From the NCBI RefSeq assembly GCF_000739915.1, contig NZ_BBJT01000001.1, positions 124,001-188,000 of the forward strand: a stretch of 64,000 nucleotides of DNA, written 5' to 3'. This DNA comes from Paenibacillus chitinolyticus NBRC 15660. Its GTDB lineage: Bacteria > Bacillota > Bacilli > Paenibacillales > NBRC-103111. Position numbers and translations under genes: made by a program. Shown one piece after another: positions 36,041 to 43,714 of the stretch (the stretch's first letter is position 1; the number at the start of each line of letters is the position of its first letter). A model generated the notes under the pieces. That model saw nothing but the letters and a program-made list of their open reading frames with translations, did no database searches and was not told the DNA's origin.

Positions 36041-36065
36041 TGGAGAACGCAGGAATCGAACCTGC
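36041..36065 (-). other. 3' end of a tRNA (T arm and acceptor fragment)
   Basis: On the minus strand GCAGG-TTCGATT-CCTGC is a perfect T arm, followed by GTTCTCC and A as acceptor and discriminator; CCA is not encoded. No 5' partner is found upstream, while GTTCTCC pairs with GGAGAAT of the fragment at 35888. Integrating phages leave such tRNA 3' ends as attachment sites. Confidence 0.55.
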
Positions 36066-36140
36066 ACTGGTGGCATACTACGTACTACAAAAGTATAACA
36101 GCATCAGTATATTAAGCACAAGAAGGAGTAGAAGGCGATA

Positions 36141-36314
36141 ATGAACAAAGCTTCAGTAATAAAGATGCTTGATTCAGATGGTGAACTAATTGCCAGGCTT
36201 TCTATTAAAGTTAAGGCTGGCAACATTTTAAGGATAAGAAATCAGCTTTATAGAATCGATGCTTTAAGATCAAAGGAACGAATTTGTTACGCTTATTCTA
36301 TTCATAAAGATTAA
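36141..36314 (+). CDS. Small hypothetical protein, phage-like
   Basis: A 57-residue protein from ATG 36141, with GAAGGAG and AGAAGG upstream. It reads MNKASVIKMLDSDGELIARL and ends in ICYAYSIHKD; it is basic and soluble. No family is recognised. It precedes the ArpU-like gene on the same strand and shares the low GC of the accessory patch. Confidence 0.55.
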   Translation: MNKASVIKMLDSDGELIARLSIKVKAGNILRIRNQLYRIDALRSKERICYAYSIHKD

Positions 36315-36406
36315 CAATACAAAGTCTCCGGCATCGTTGGGAAACTGGTCCGAGCGCGGCGCAGTGCTCTCAATTCCAATATATCACATGGAGGGGGTGA
36401 GAGGGA

Positions 36407-36778
36407 ATGTCAGTTATGTACATGGAAGAGCTTTTTCCAGAGGCGACACAGGCCGATATAGCTCGGGCTAAAGTTGCCTTGCGGAAATACAGAGAGAATA
36501 AGCAAAAGGTCCTTCTCTTCGAAAGTGAACCTCCTGAAACGGAGATACAAATCAGAAGGCAAGCGGCTTTGATTAAATCAACTAGGCGTATAGAAAAGGC
36601 AATAAGCCAGATCACCTTTGCGGATGTTCGCAGCGTAATGGAGTATCGATTTATAAAGGGGAACTCCAGGGCAGCCATCCTGTATTTTAGCGGCTGGCAC
36701 TGCTGCGAAAAAACAATAGATCGTAAAATTACGGAGGGTATTCTTTCGGTAGCAAATACCCTGCTTTACTTCGACTGA
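36407..36778 (+). CDS. Putative ArpU/RinA-like phage regulatory protein
   Basis: A 123-residue protein with GGAGGGGGTGAGAGGG before its ATG. The N-terminal half has LFPEATQADIARAKVALRKY and a coiled region; the C-terminal half (EYRFIKGNSRAAILYFSGWH, then CEKTIDRKI) looks like the sigma-like end of ArpU-type late regulators that sit just before the terminase genes in Gram-positive phages. The family call is by resemblance only. Downstream are a regular array of TGTCC boxes and a hairpin but no terminase. Confidence 0.55.
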   Translation: MSVMYMEELFPEATQADIARAKVALRKYRENKQKVLLFESEPPETEIQIRRQAALIKSTRRIEKAISQITFADVRSVMEYRFIKGNSRAAILYFSGWHCCEKTIDRKITEGILSVANTLLYFD

Positions 36779-36782
36779 AAAA

Positions 36783-36831
36783 TGTCCATTTTCTGTCCAA
36801 TTGCTGTCCAAACACTGTCCACAAAATGTCC
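36783..36831 (+). repeat. Array of five TGTCC boxes with exact 11-bp spacing
   Basis: TGTCC occurs at 36783, 36794, 36805, 36816 and 36827, each start 11 bp after the previous one; four are TGTCCA. One box per helical turn puts all on the same face of DNA. The array begins 5 nt after the stop of the ArpU-like gene. Confidence 0.8.
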
Positions 36832-36839
36832 GTTACCTG

Positions 36840-36896
36840 GGGTTACAGTAGATTCACGGAGCCGAAACAAGGCTCGGGTGATGCCTACTGTAACCC
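36840..36896. other. Long imperfect hairpin
   Basis: GGGTTACAGTAG (36840-36851) and CTACTGTAACCC (36885-36896) are perfect complements. Inside, TCACGGAGCC and GGCTCGGGTGA continue the stem imperfectly around GAAACAA. There is no T run, so it is not a standard terminator. It may be a structured RNA, a recombination site or a protein-binding element of the prophage remnant. Confidence 0.65.
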
Positions 36897-36906
36897 TTAT
36901 CAACGT

Positions 36907-36987
36907 AGGCACTCGGCCAAGCTGTGGGACTTGGTCCTTAGACGTAAATCGTCAGGGGTTTGGTGTGAGGATTGGTTAGATGCCTAA
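36907..36987 (+). pseudogene. Possible HNH endonuclease remnant
   Basis: A short frame reads KLWDLVLRRKSSGVWCEDWL and stops at 36985-36987. The pattern (basic helix, then VWCEDW) resembles the start of phage HNH endonucleases, which typically follow ArpU genes. Only about 25 codons are left and the assignment is tentative. Confidence 0.25.
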
Positions 36988-37159
36988 ACAATATGATTTT
37001 AAACGAGAGAAATTGACTTTCATTTTTTTTGTTTACACTCATACCGTAATCGCTTTGGATCGAAAGAAAATATTGTAAAACTAAGTAACTTTTATAGAGG
37101 AAAAAATTAATTTGTTATAGAATTGGAATATAAAAATATTTGGATCAGGAAAGGTCTCT

Positions 37160-38401
37160 ATGAAAGATACATTTTCAGGATTTTATCATCCATCTGATGA
37201 AGAATTTAAGAAGTTATGGTCGGAATGTGTTTTTATTTTTGATACAAATAGTTTATTAAATATCTATCGTTATCCAAAAGATGCTAGAGAACTATTATTG
37301 AAAATTTTAAAAAATTTGTCAGATCGTATCTGGATTCCACATCAAATAGCATATGAATATCATAGAAACATTCATGGAGAATTTATAAATCAAAATAATG
37401 CTTATCAAGAGACGAAAGATATTATTACAAAGGCGATTGGTACTTTACAGCAAGAACTTAAGAAGCTTAGACATTCGAATATTGATGTAAGTCAGGTAAT
37501 TAATAAAATAGGAAACATCGCAGAGGAAAGCAAGTTATTGTTGGATCTCCAGAAAGAATTGCAACCTAATTTGGATTTAGTAAAAGAAGAAATTAGCTCA
37601 ATTATTAAAACAAATGTTGGTGAAGAATACCCCCAAGAAATGTTAGATGAAATATACAAAGAAGGATTAGAGAGATACGCAAAGCACATACCACCTGGTT
37701 ATATGGATTCTGCTGACAAAAAAGATAAAATATCATACTATAACGGGAAAATATACAAGGATCAATATGGTGATTTAGTTTATTGGAAGCAACTTTTAGA
37801 ATATGCTAAAAAGGAGGAAATTAAATCAGTAATTCTGGTGACAGATGATAGAAAAGATGATTGGTGGTACAAAGTAAGAGGACAAATTAAGGGGCCAGCA
37901 CCAGAATTGATATTAGAATTTAATAAAGAGGTACAAAAGCAATTTTATATGTACCAAACAGAGCAATTTATAAAATTTGCTAAAGTATTTCTGGCAATCG
38001 ATGCTGATACCAACATGGAAGAAGCGATAAAGGATATCCAAGAATATAAAAATACTGGTGGTTATGTGACACACCATAATCCCATAGAAAATTATTTTGC
38101 ATACTTAATAATTCTACATAAGTTAGACGAAGTAGGTAATGAAGATATTGAAAGAAATATCAGCATAGGTATTAAGAATTTCACTGGCAACTACCCTGTG
38201 ACATGTATCGTACACCAAGAGGAGGACGTTCTTGTTCATGTATTGATTGAAACAGTCGATCCGATTCCATATGATAAGTATTTTCATTTTGTACACGAAA
38301 GTATTACGAACGCAATTATTCCCAATCCTGAAGAAACAAATTTTGGAATATCTAGTATGCAATACTTAAAACAACATGAAATGAGTAATTATATAAGCTA
38401 A
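37160..38401 (+). CDS. PIN-like domain nuclease (PIN_8/DUF4935 type)
   Basis: A 413-residue protein, strikingly AT-rich compared with its surroundings. The PIN-like fold is indicated by FIFDTNSLLNIYRY with Asp28, WIPHQIAYEYHRN, GDLVYWKQLLEYA and ILVTDDRKDDWW, which carry the acidic residues expected to hold metal for RNA or DNA cleavage. A long helical insert (about 85-170) separates the first and last acidic motifs, as in the PIN_8 family. The C-terminal ~130 residues (from about 285) have no assigned domain. AAAGG precedes the ATG. It stands alone with its own terminator in a prophage-like patch, which fits horizontally acquired defence genes; that role is inference. Confidence 0.8.
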   Translation: MKDTFSGFYHPSDEEFKKLWSECVFIFDTNSLLNIYRYPKDARELLLKILKNLSDRIWIPHQIAYEYHRNIHGEFINQNNAYQETKDIITKAIGTLQQELKKLRHSNIDVSQVINKIGNIAEESKLLLDLQKELQPNLDLVKEEISSIIKTNVGEEYPQEMLDEIYKEGLERYAKHIPPGYMDSADKKDKISYYNGKIYKDQYGDLVYWKQLLEYAKKEEIKSVILVTDDRKDDWWYKVRGQIKGPAPELILEFNKEVQKQFYMYQTEQFIKFAKVFLAIDADTNMEEAIKDIQEYKNTGGYVTHHNPIENYFAYLIILHKLDEVGNEDIERNISIGIKNFTGNYPVTCIVHQEEDVLVHVLIETVDPIPYDKYFHFVHESITNAIIPNPEETNFGISSMQYLKQHEMSNYIS

Positions 38402-38430
38402 AACCCGTTTAAATTAAACGGGTTTTTTAT
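38401..38430 (+). terminator. Intrinsic terminator after PIN-like gene
   Basis: AAACCCGTTTAA and TTAAACGGGTTT pair nearly without loop, then TTTTTAT. The left arm begins at the stop codon. A 27-codon frame with GGAGG follows at 38449-38532 but is too short to call. Confidence 0.88.
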
Positions 38431-38557
38431 TTTTGGAGGTAACTGTCTATGAAAAGAAAGGACGTCGCGAAACCTTACAAAGTTTGTAAATTGCACTCAA
38501 GGGAGATGGGAGACAATCGTCCAGTTACGTAAGCAAGTTTATGTAAGGGACGGTCAG

Positions 38558-38984
38558 TTATAAAAATAGTTCAATCGATCCGTGATACGGCAGCCTTCGT
38601 GTATCGGATTTGCTCACTGTGCAGGTGCCGATCCAGAGCACACCTTCGGAGATCGTTGCATACGATGCCTGATGAGATAGGGCATATTTTTATCATCATG
38701 ATTTTGCTGTAATCGGGAAGACCGGTCAGGGAGGTGATCGGAATACTGGGATGCGATAATTCATTTTTTGCTGGTCCATAGGGCGAGACCTTGAGGAACC
38801 CATTTCTTGTCGCTTTTCAGACTGGGGATGATGGGGCCCTCTTTGGCTGCGTTGAAAAAGCTCTTGTAGCGGGTTTGTCTGCCGCCGCATAGGTTGTGGC
38901 AGGGGAAAACGCGGCCAATGAACCGAAAAGGAGCGTGCCTCCGAGAATAGTGCTGAGGGAACTCCTCATCCATTTTCTTATCAT
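38558..38984 (-). pseudogene. Frameshifted secreted-protein gene (beta-propeller-like)
   Basis: From ATG 38984, preceded by GAAGGTG, a signal peptide is encoded (KWMRSSLSTILGGTLLFGSL ... TTYAAADKP). The frame then shifts to SFFNAAKEGPIIPSLKSDKK and VPQGLALWTSKK, reaches a stop at 38761, and family-like sequence goes on in other frames (SLTGLPDYSK; then GVLWIGTCTVSKSDTRRLPY) until 38558. At least two frameshifts and one stop are needed to read it, so it is a decayed secreted protein. The family is not certain. Confidence 0.65.
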
Positions 38985-39218
38985 TGTATCCACACCTTCT
39001 CTGTTTATTACGTTTTCTTCCGAATAATCAAACAAATAAGGACTTAATCATACAAACTAAAGGGGAATTATATAATCATATAATGGAATTATCCGCTGAT
39101 TTTGTTTTTCTCTCTAAAGAAAAATTTAAAGACGTTAGAAAACGGCGACCCGACGTAATAATTACATACATCGTTCAGAAAACAGGTGAAAGTCGGGTCA
39201 CATAGCTATGTTTGACGG

Positions 39219-39276
39219 TTTACAAGCGGAAGAGAAGGGTCTATAATCAAGTTAATATTTTGCGTGAGAGAAACAT
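39219..39276 (+). promoter_or_regulatory. mntH promoter with MntR-like box
   Basis: TTTACA (39219-39224) and TATAAT (39242-39247) are spaced by 17 nt. Just downstream, ATTTTGCGTGAGAGAAACAT (39257-39276) keeps the TTTGC-N6-GAAAC layout of MntR operators (consensus half-sites TTTGCC and GGAAAC). Manganese-loaded MntR would block initiation of the transporter gene. Confidence 0.65.
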
Positions 39277-39315
39277 TTATGCACGCAGGTAACTTTTAGG
39301 CAAGAGGTGAGTACT

Positions 39316-40593
39316 ATGGCTGAACAGGGCATCACGAAATATAAACGAATACCTCTTAACGCGGAATCCGTATTGAACGGGGACGTGAAGGGACTTAAAC
39401 GATTGCTTCCTTTTCTGGGGCCGGCGTTTATCGCAGCGGTCGCTTATCTGGACCCCGGAAATTTTGCAACCAATATTACGGCGGGTTCGAAGTATGGCTA
39501 TCTCCTCCTTTGGGTGATTGCCGTGTCGAATCTGATGGCGGTTCTTATACAGGCTTTATCGGCGAAACTCGGCATTGCGACAGGCATGAATCTGCCGGAA
39601 GTCGCGCGCGAGCGGTTTCCGAAACCGGTCTCGATCTTCTTGTGGATTCAGAGCGAGCTGGTCATTATCGCAACGGATCTGGCCGAATTCATAGGCGCGG
39701 CCTTGGGCCTGTATCTGCTGTTCGACATTCCGATGCTGCCGGCCGCGCTGATTACGGCGGTAGGCTCGTTCGCCATTCTTGAACTGCAGCGGCGGGGGTA
39801 CAGATCCCTGGAGGCCGGAATAGCCGGCATGATCCTGATTGTCGTCTGCTCCTTTGCGCTTCAGGTGATCAACGCGCAGCCGGATGTCGGGGCGGTCGCC
39901 ACGGGTATTATCACTCCGAAATTCCAAGGGATCGATAGCATTTTGCTCGCGGCGGGGATGTTGGGAGCTACCGTTATGCCGCATGCCATTTATTTGCACT
40001 CGTCTTTGACTCAGAAACGGATTGTCGGCAAGAACGAGCAAGAGAAAAAACGGATTTTCAAACTTGAGTTTATTGATATCGTCCTGGCGATGGTGATCGC
40101 GGGCGCGGTAAACATGGCGATGGTCATTATATCCGCCGCCTTGTTTTTCAAAAACGGACTCGGTGTGGAGGAACTCGACGAAGCGTTCCACAAGTTTTAT
40201 GAGCTGGCCGGTCCGGTATCCGCCGTATCGTTCGGTCTGGCCCTCTTAATCGCGGGTCTCTCCAGCGCATCTGTCGGAACGTTAGCCGGGGACGTAGTCA
40301 TGCAGGGCTTTATCAACAAACGGATTAATTTATATCTGCGCCGCGCCATTACGACCATCCCGCCGCTGGTTATTATCATTATGGGAATCGATGCGACCAG
40401 AGCGCTTATTATGAGCCAGGTTGTGTTATCGTTCGGCATCGCCTTCGCGCTGGTGCCCCTTCTGCTCTTTACGAGCAACCGCTCGATTATGGGAGGCCTC
40501 GTCAATCAGCGCTGGACGACGGTGCTTGGTTGGATCATCGCCGCAATCGTTATTTTACTAAATTTATTTCTGGTGGTTACGACGTTCATTTAA
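39316..40593 (+). CDS. mntH: Nramp-family divalent metal (Mn2+) transporter
   Basis: A 425-residue proton-coupled manganese importer with about 11 helices. The metal-binding motifs are intact: DPGNFATN in helix 1 and MPHAIYLHS in helix 6. AGAGGTG lies 7 nt before ATG 39316; a GTG at 39307 overlaps that site and is not used. The strong promoter with an MntR-like box just upstream supports control by manganese. Monocistronic with a clear terminator. Confidence 0.95.
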   Translation: MAEQGITKYKRIPLNAESVLNGDVKGLKRLLPFLGPAFIAAVAYLDPGNFATNITAGSKYGYLLLWVIAVSNLMAVLIQALSAKLGIATGMNLPEVARERFPKPVSIFLWIQSELVIIATDLAEFIGAALGLYLLFDIPMLPAALITAVGSFAILELQRRGYRSLEAGIAGMILIVVCSFALQVINAQPDVGAVATGIITPKFQGIDSILLAAGMLGATVMPHAIYLHSSLTQKRIVGKNEQEKKRIFKLEFIDIVLAMVIAGAVNMAMVIISAALFFKNGLGVEELDEAFHKFYELAGPVSAVSFGLALLIAGLSSASVGTLAGDVVMQGFINKRINLYLRRAITTIPPLVIIIMGIDATRALIMSQVVLSFGIAFALVPLLLFTSNRSIMGGLVNQRWTTVLGWIIAAIVILLNLFLVVTTFI

Positions 40594-40625
40594 CGGCATG
40601 AGCCGTGCAAGCCGCACTTATGAAG

Positions 40626-40651
40626 CCTCCCTGAATCAGGGAGGTTTTTTT
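40626..40651 (+). terminator. Intrinsic terminator after mntH
   Basis: CCTCCCTG and CAGGGAGG pair around AAT, followed by seven T. Confidence 0.92.
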
Positions 40652-40671
40652 CATTGAGGGAATCCGAGGGC

Positions 40672-40726
40672 AAAAGAAAAGACACCCGTAGCTGCCCGCG
40701 TCAAGCGGAATGCTAGGGGTATCTTT
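40672..40726 (-). terminator. Intrinsic terminator after hflX
   Basis: Outer arms AAGACACCCGTAGC (40679-40692) and GCTAGGGGTATCTT (40712-40725) pair well; an A-rich plus strand at 40672-40680 gives the minus-strand T tail. Confidence 0.75.
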
Positions 40727-40769
40727 ATTTTGTTCATTTCGTCAGTCGATCCTGCTGAAAGGTATCGTT

Positions 40770-42062
40770 CTAATTGTCCGGGTAAGCCTGGCCGTCCGAA
40801 AGCGGAATATAGGAACCGCGGTAGCGTTCCAGAACGGATTCCGGGCATTCCACGGTAAGCCGTGCGCCGTCCGCCTCGTAGCGGACAGACCGGACGCGGG
40901 CGAATTCATTGAAATAAGCGGCCACGTGGCTCTGGTCGTAAGGAACGAGCAGCTCGCAATGAACTTCATGCCGGAAGATACGCTCCCGGATCTGCTCCGT
41001 CAATTCGGAGATTCCGGCTCTTAGTTTGGCGGAAATCACGACATGGCCGTTATCCGCACTAGGAAACTCAAGGGAAGACAGGTCCGCCTTGTTGTACACG
41101 ATCAGCTTAGGGATATGATCGGCTCCAAGCTCCTTGAGCGTTTCCTCCGTTACCGCCATTTGCTGCTCGTATACCGGGCTGGAACTGTCGACGACGTGAA
41201 GCAGCAAATCCGCTTCCGCAACTTCTTCCAGCGTAGAGCGGAACGCTTTAACGAGATGGTGGGGCAGCTGGCTGACAAATCCGACCGTGTCGGTCAGCAG
41301 GAACGATTTACGGTCCTGCAGCTGGATGCTGCGCACGGACGTCTCCAGCGTGGCGAACAGCCGGTCTTCCGCCATAACCTGCTTGCCGGGGCCGGGATTG
41401 TGCGCCTCCATCATGGCGTTCATCAGACTGGATTTGCCCGCATTCGTATAGCCGACGAGACAGACGACGGGAACTTCGGTCTTGCGGCGTTTCTTGCGCT
41501 GGGTTTGGCGATGGCTGACGAGCTGCTCGAGCTCCTTCTGAAGCATGACGATCCGCTCTTCGATTCTGCGCCGGTCCAGCTCCAGCTTCGTTTCTCCTGC
41601 GCCTCTGTTTTTAAGGCCCGCTCCGCCGCCTTGGCGTCCAAGCGACTCGCGCAAACCGACCAGACGGGGGAGCATATAGTGGAGCCGGGCAACCTCGACT
41701 TGAAGCTGAGCTTCTCTGGTACGGGCTCTCTCCGCGAAAATCGCGAGAATCAAGGCCGTCCGGTCCATAACGGTCCGGTCTAAGGCGGCTTCCAGATTGC
41801 GCAGCTGTGAAGGCGTAAGCTCGTCGTTGCAGATGACGAGATCGGCGCCGTGAGCTTCGATGAGCTCCAGCAGCTCTTCGATTTTTCCTTTTCCGATATA
41901 GTGGGAAGGATTGCTGCGGGCCAGCTTCTGGGTCAGCATGCCGGCTTCTTCGATCCCGGCCGCGGCGGCCAGATTAGCGAGCTCTTCCATAAAATAGCCG
42001 AAATCCTCACGGTTACCCGGATGAATCCCGATAAGAATTGCTTTTTGTTTGTGTCGTTCCAA
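40770..42062 (-). CDS. hflX: Ribosome-associated GTPase HflX
   Basis: A ~430-residue GTPase that splits stalled or stressed 70S ribosomes. The N-terminal HflX domain has GKGKIEELLELIE and CNDELTPSQLRNLE; then the glycine-rich GGGAGLKNRGAGETKLE linker; the G domain carries GYTNAGKSS (G1), DTVGF (G3) and NKAD (G4). GAGAGG abuts the in-frame ATG at 42071 with no spacing, but lies 9 nt before TTG 42062, so the TTG is preferred; both give nearly the same protein. An intrinsic terminator ends about 20 nt upstream of this start, and a leader ORF precedes it, pointing to transcription attenuation. Confidence 0.93.
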   Translation of the reverse strand: MERHKQKAILIGIHPGNREDFGYFMEELANLAAAAGIEEAGMLTQKLARSNPSHYIGKGKIEELLELIEAHGADLVICNDELTPSQLRNLEAALDRTVMDRTALILAIFAERARTREAQLQVEVARLHYMLPRLVGLRESLGRQGGGAGLKNRGAGETKLELDRRRIEERIVMLQKELEQLVSHRQTQRKKRRKTEVPVVCLVGYTNAGKSSLMNAMMEAHNPGPGKQVMAEDRLFATLETSVRSIQLQDRKSFLLTDTVGFVSQLPHHLVKAFRSTLEEVAEADLLLHVVDSSSPVYEQQMAVTEETLKELGADHIPKLIVYNKADLSSLEFPSADNGHVVISAKLRAGISELTEQIRERIFRHEVHCELLVPYDQSHVAAYFNEFARVRSVRYEADGARLTVECPESVLERYRGSYIPLSDGQAYPDN

Positions 42063-42083
42063 ATCAATCATCCTCTCGATAGC

Positions 42084-42117
42084 AAAATAAAAACAGCACA
42101 AGAATAGTTCCCGTGCC
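42084..42117 (-). terminator. Leader terminator (probable attenuator) upstream of hflX
   Basis: On the minus strand GCACGGGAA and TTCTTGTGC (plus positions 42096-42104 and 42108-42116) form a 9-bp stem with two G-U pairs and a 3-nt loop, followed by GTTTTTATTTT. It lies between the leader ORF and hflX, in the same direction, only ~20 nt before the hflX start. A second strong hairpin (GGGCA...TGCCC around GAAATCGCGCGATTTC, 42134-42162) lies just before it. Confidence 0.8.
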
Positions 42118-42233
42118 GGAATACAAGAGGACCGGGCATAGAAATCGCGCGATTTCCTGCCCTGCGGATATATAGGGTCTATAGATGAACCTCTTCGTCT
42201 AACCGATCGAGGGTTACCTGTAAAATGACAGAC

Positions 42234-42323
42234 CTATCCCGTAGTCCTCTGCACACAACACACAGAGTCTTTGACGCCATCCTTAGATGTGCAAAGATCT
42301 GACCCGGATAAAATCCACCACAC
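42234..42323 (-). CDS. hflX leader peptide (uORF)
   Basis: A 29-codon frame starts at GTG 42323 with a perfect AGGAGG 6 nt upstream (42330-42335) and ends TAG at 42234. The peptide begins MWWILSGSDLC and contains three cysteines. Its last codons (around AGAGGACTACGGG) can pair with CCCGGTCCTCT just before the leader terminator, so ribosome position on the uORF could decide folding downstream. This layout matches ribosome-mediated attenuation known for antibiotic-response genes, including hflX relatives in Listeria. Function is inferred from layout only. Confidence 0.65.
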   Translation of the reverse strand: MWWILSGSDLCTSKDGVKDSVCCVQRTTG

Positions 42324-42531
42324 GTAACGCCTCCTCTGATAAGTTACATTTACTTTATCACAGCCGCCGCCTTCTCACGAGGGACAGTTCTCTTTATAGC
42401 CGTTCTTTACAGGCCTTATAAAAGCGCCCGGGGGCAAATCGCCGTGAACGATGCGCCATCCCGTGTTAGAATACATAGAGCCCAAAAACCAAAAAAGTCC
42501 ATTCAAAACCAACCAAAAGGAAGCGGTATCT

Positions 42532-43584
42532 ATGATATTCACCCAAGAGGAAGTACAGCGGATCAGAGAACAATCGCCGGGCATGGAGTCTGAGGGAGCA
42601 TTGACCGAAGAACTGCTTAACCTGATTTATCAAAACAGATGGTTTAAATTGTTCGTCCCGGACGATTTGAACGGCCGTATGTCTTCTCTACCGGACGCTC
42701 TCCGTATTTTCCGGGAGTGCTCGCGCGTAGACGGAGGGTTAGGCTGGCTGGTGACCATCGGAGCGGGCGGCGGATTTTTCGCATCGTTAATGAAGCCGGA
42801 AGTCGGAGCGGCTTTGTTTGCCGATGAAAAAGCCGTCGTTGCGGGCAGCGGCGCGCCAACCGGTACAGCCAAGCGGGTCGAAAACGGCTATATGGTGAGC
42901 GGCCGCTGGAAATACTGCAGCGGCGCCGCCCACGCCACGATGTTCACCGCTAACTGTATAGTTGAAGCGCCGGAAGGGGAGGAACCGGGAGAGAATGCAG
43001 AAATCCGTGCGTTTATTTTCACGCCGGATCAAGTCCGTATTCACCCGGACTGGAATACATTCGGCCTCAAGGCGACCGGGAGCCACAGCATTTCCGTTGC
43101 GGACCTGTTCGTCCCGGACAGAATGACGTTTCTCTTCACGGAAGTACACGCCTACGGAGACGAGCTTATTTACCGGTACCCGTTTATCCCGTTTGCCCAG
43201 GCTTCTTTTGCCGCGGTTGCCCTGGGCATCGCCGCTCATTTCGCCGAAGCGGCCCGCGACTATATCCGCGTGAAGGAACGGAAAGCGAACGTTCAGAGGA
43301 AGCTGGAAGAGCAGGAGGCTCTTCTGAGCAGGACCGAATCCGCCTTCTATTCGGCAATAACGCGCTCGTGGGACGAGCTTGTCCTGCACGGCAGCTTGTC
43401 CGAAGCCGGCGAGAAGCAGGTATCCGAACAATGCCTGAGTGCCGTACGCAGCGTGCTGACAGGCACGTTTGAACTCTTTTCGCTGCTGGGTTTGTCGGCG
43501 GCCATGGAAGACAGTCCGGTTAACCGGACATGGAGAGATCTGCAAACCGTATGCCAGCACAGCCTGCTTTTACCGGAAGAATAA
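42532..43584 (+). CDS. Acyl-CoA dehydrogenase-like flavin enzyme
   Basis: A 350-residue protein of the acyl-CoA dehydrogenase superfamily, C-terminal domain of the HsaA/DszC-like type. N-terminal part: RDG-like SRVDGGLGWLVTIGAGGGFF; central beta domain: SGRWKYCSGAAHATMFT and FGLKATGSHSISVADLFVP, which are typical. The usual catalytic glutamate of CoA dehydrogenases is not evident, so a flavin monooxygenase or an unusual dehydrogenase is possible. AGGAAG precedes ATG 42532; the longer frame to 42451 is unlikely. Monocistronic. Confidence 0.85.
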   Translation: MIFTQEEVQRIREQSPGMESEGALTEELLNLIYQNRWFKLFVPDDLNGRMSSLPDALRIFRECSRVDGGLGWLVTIGAGGGFFASLMKPEVGAALFADEKAVVAGSGAPTGTAKRVENGYMVSGRWKYCSGAAHATMFTANCIVEAPEGEEPGENAEIRAFIFTPDQVRIHPDWNTFGLKATGSHSISVADLFVPDRMTFLFTEVHAYGDELIYRYPFIPFAQASFAAVALGIAAHFAEAARDYIRVKERKANVQRKLEEQEALLSRTESAFYSAITRSWDELVLHGSLSEAGEKQVSEQCLSAVRSVLTGTFELFSLLGLSAAMEDSPVNRTWRDLQTVCQHSLLLPEE

Positions 43585-43629
43585 GAGGGGCGGACTCCTT
43601 TCATTCCCACTGAGGCGGAACCCAAAAGA

Positions 43630-43661
43630 GAGTCGGACTGTACGCAGTCTGACTTTTTTTG
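43630..43661 (+). terminator. Intrinsic terminator
   Basis: AGTCGGACTG and CAGTCTGACT pair (one G-U) around TACG, followed by seven T. Confidence 0.9.
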
Positions 43662-43714
43662 TTAGATAATACTTGCAAATCCGCACGGTGTGGCATATGA
43701 TGGATTTAAATTAG

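Noticed and set aside
35847-36065. A complete tRNA gene
   Set aside because: The 5' piece lacks a T arm and the 3' piece lacks a D arm; the order is reversed and anticodon arms do not match.
38449-38532. 27-codon ORF with GGAGG after the PIN-like gene terminator
   Set aside because: Good ribosome site, but too short and without recognisable similarity; left uncalled.
39067-39204. Small plus-strand ORF before mntH
   Set aside because: About 40 codons from ATG 39083 or more from upstream, no ribosome site, and it contains a GACCCGAC/GTCGGGTC inverted repeat; not convincing as a gene.
42084-42340. 6S RNA-like rod structure upstream of hflX
   Set aside because: Outer and inner pairings resemble a rod, but the region holds a well-formed leader ORF and a terminator directly before hflX, which fits attenuation better.
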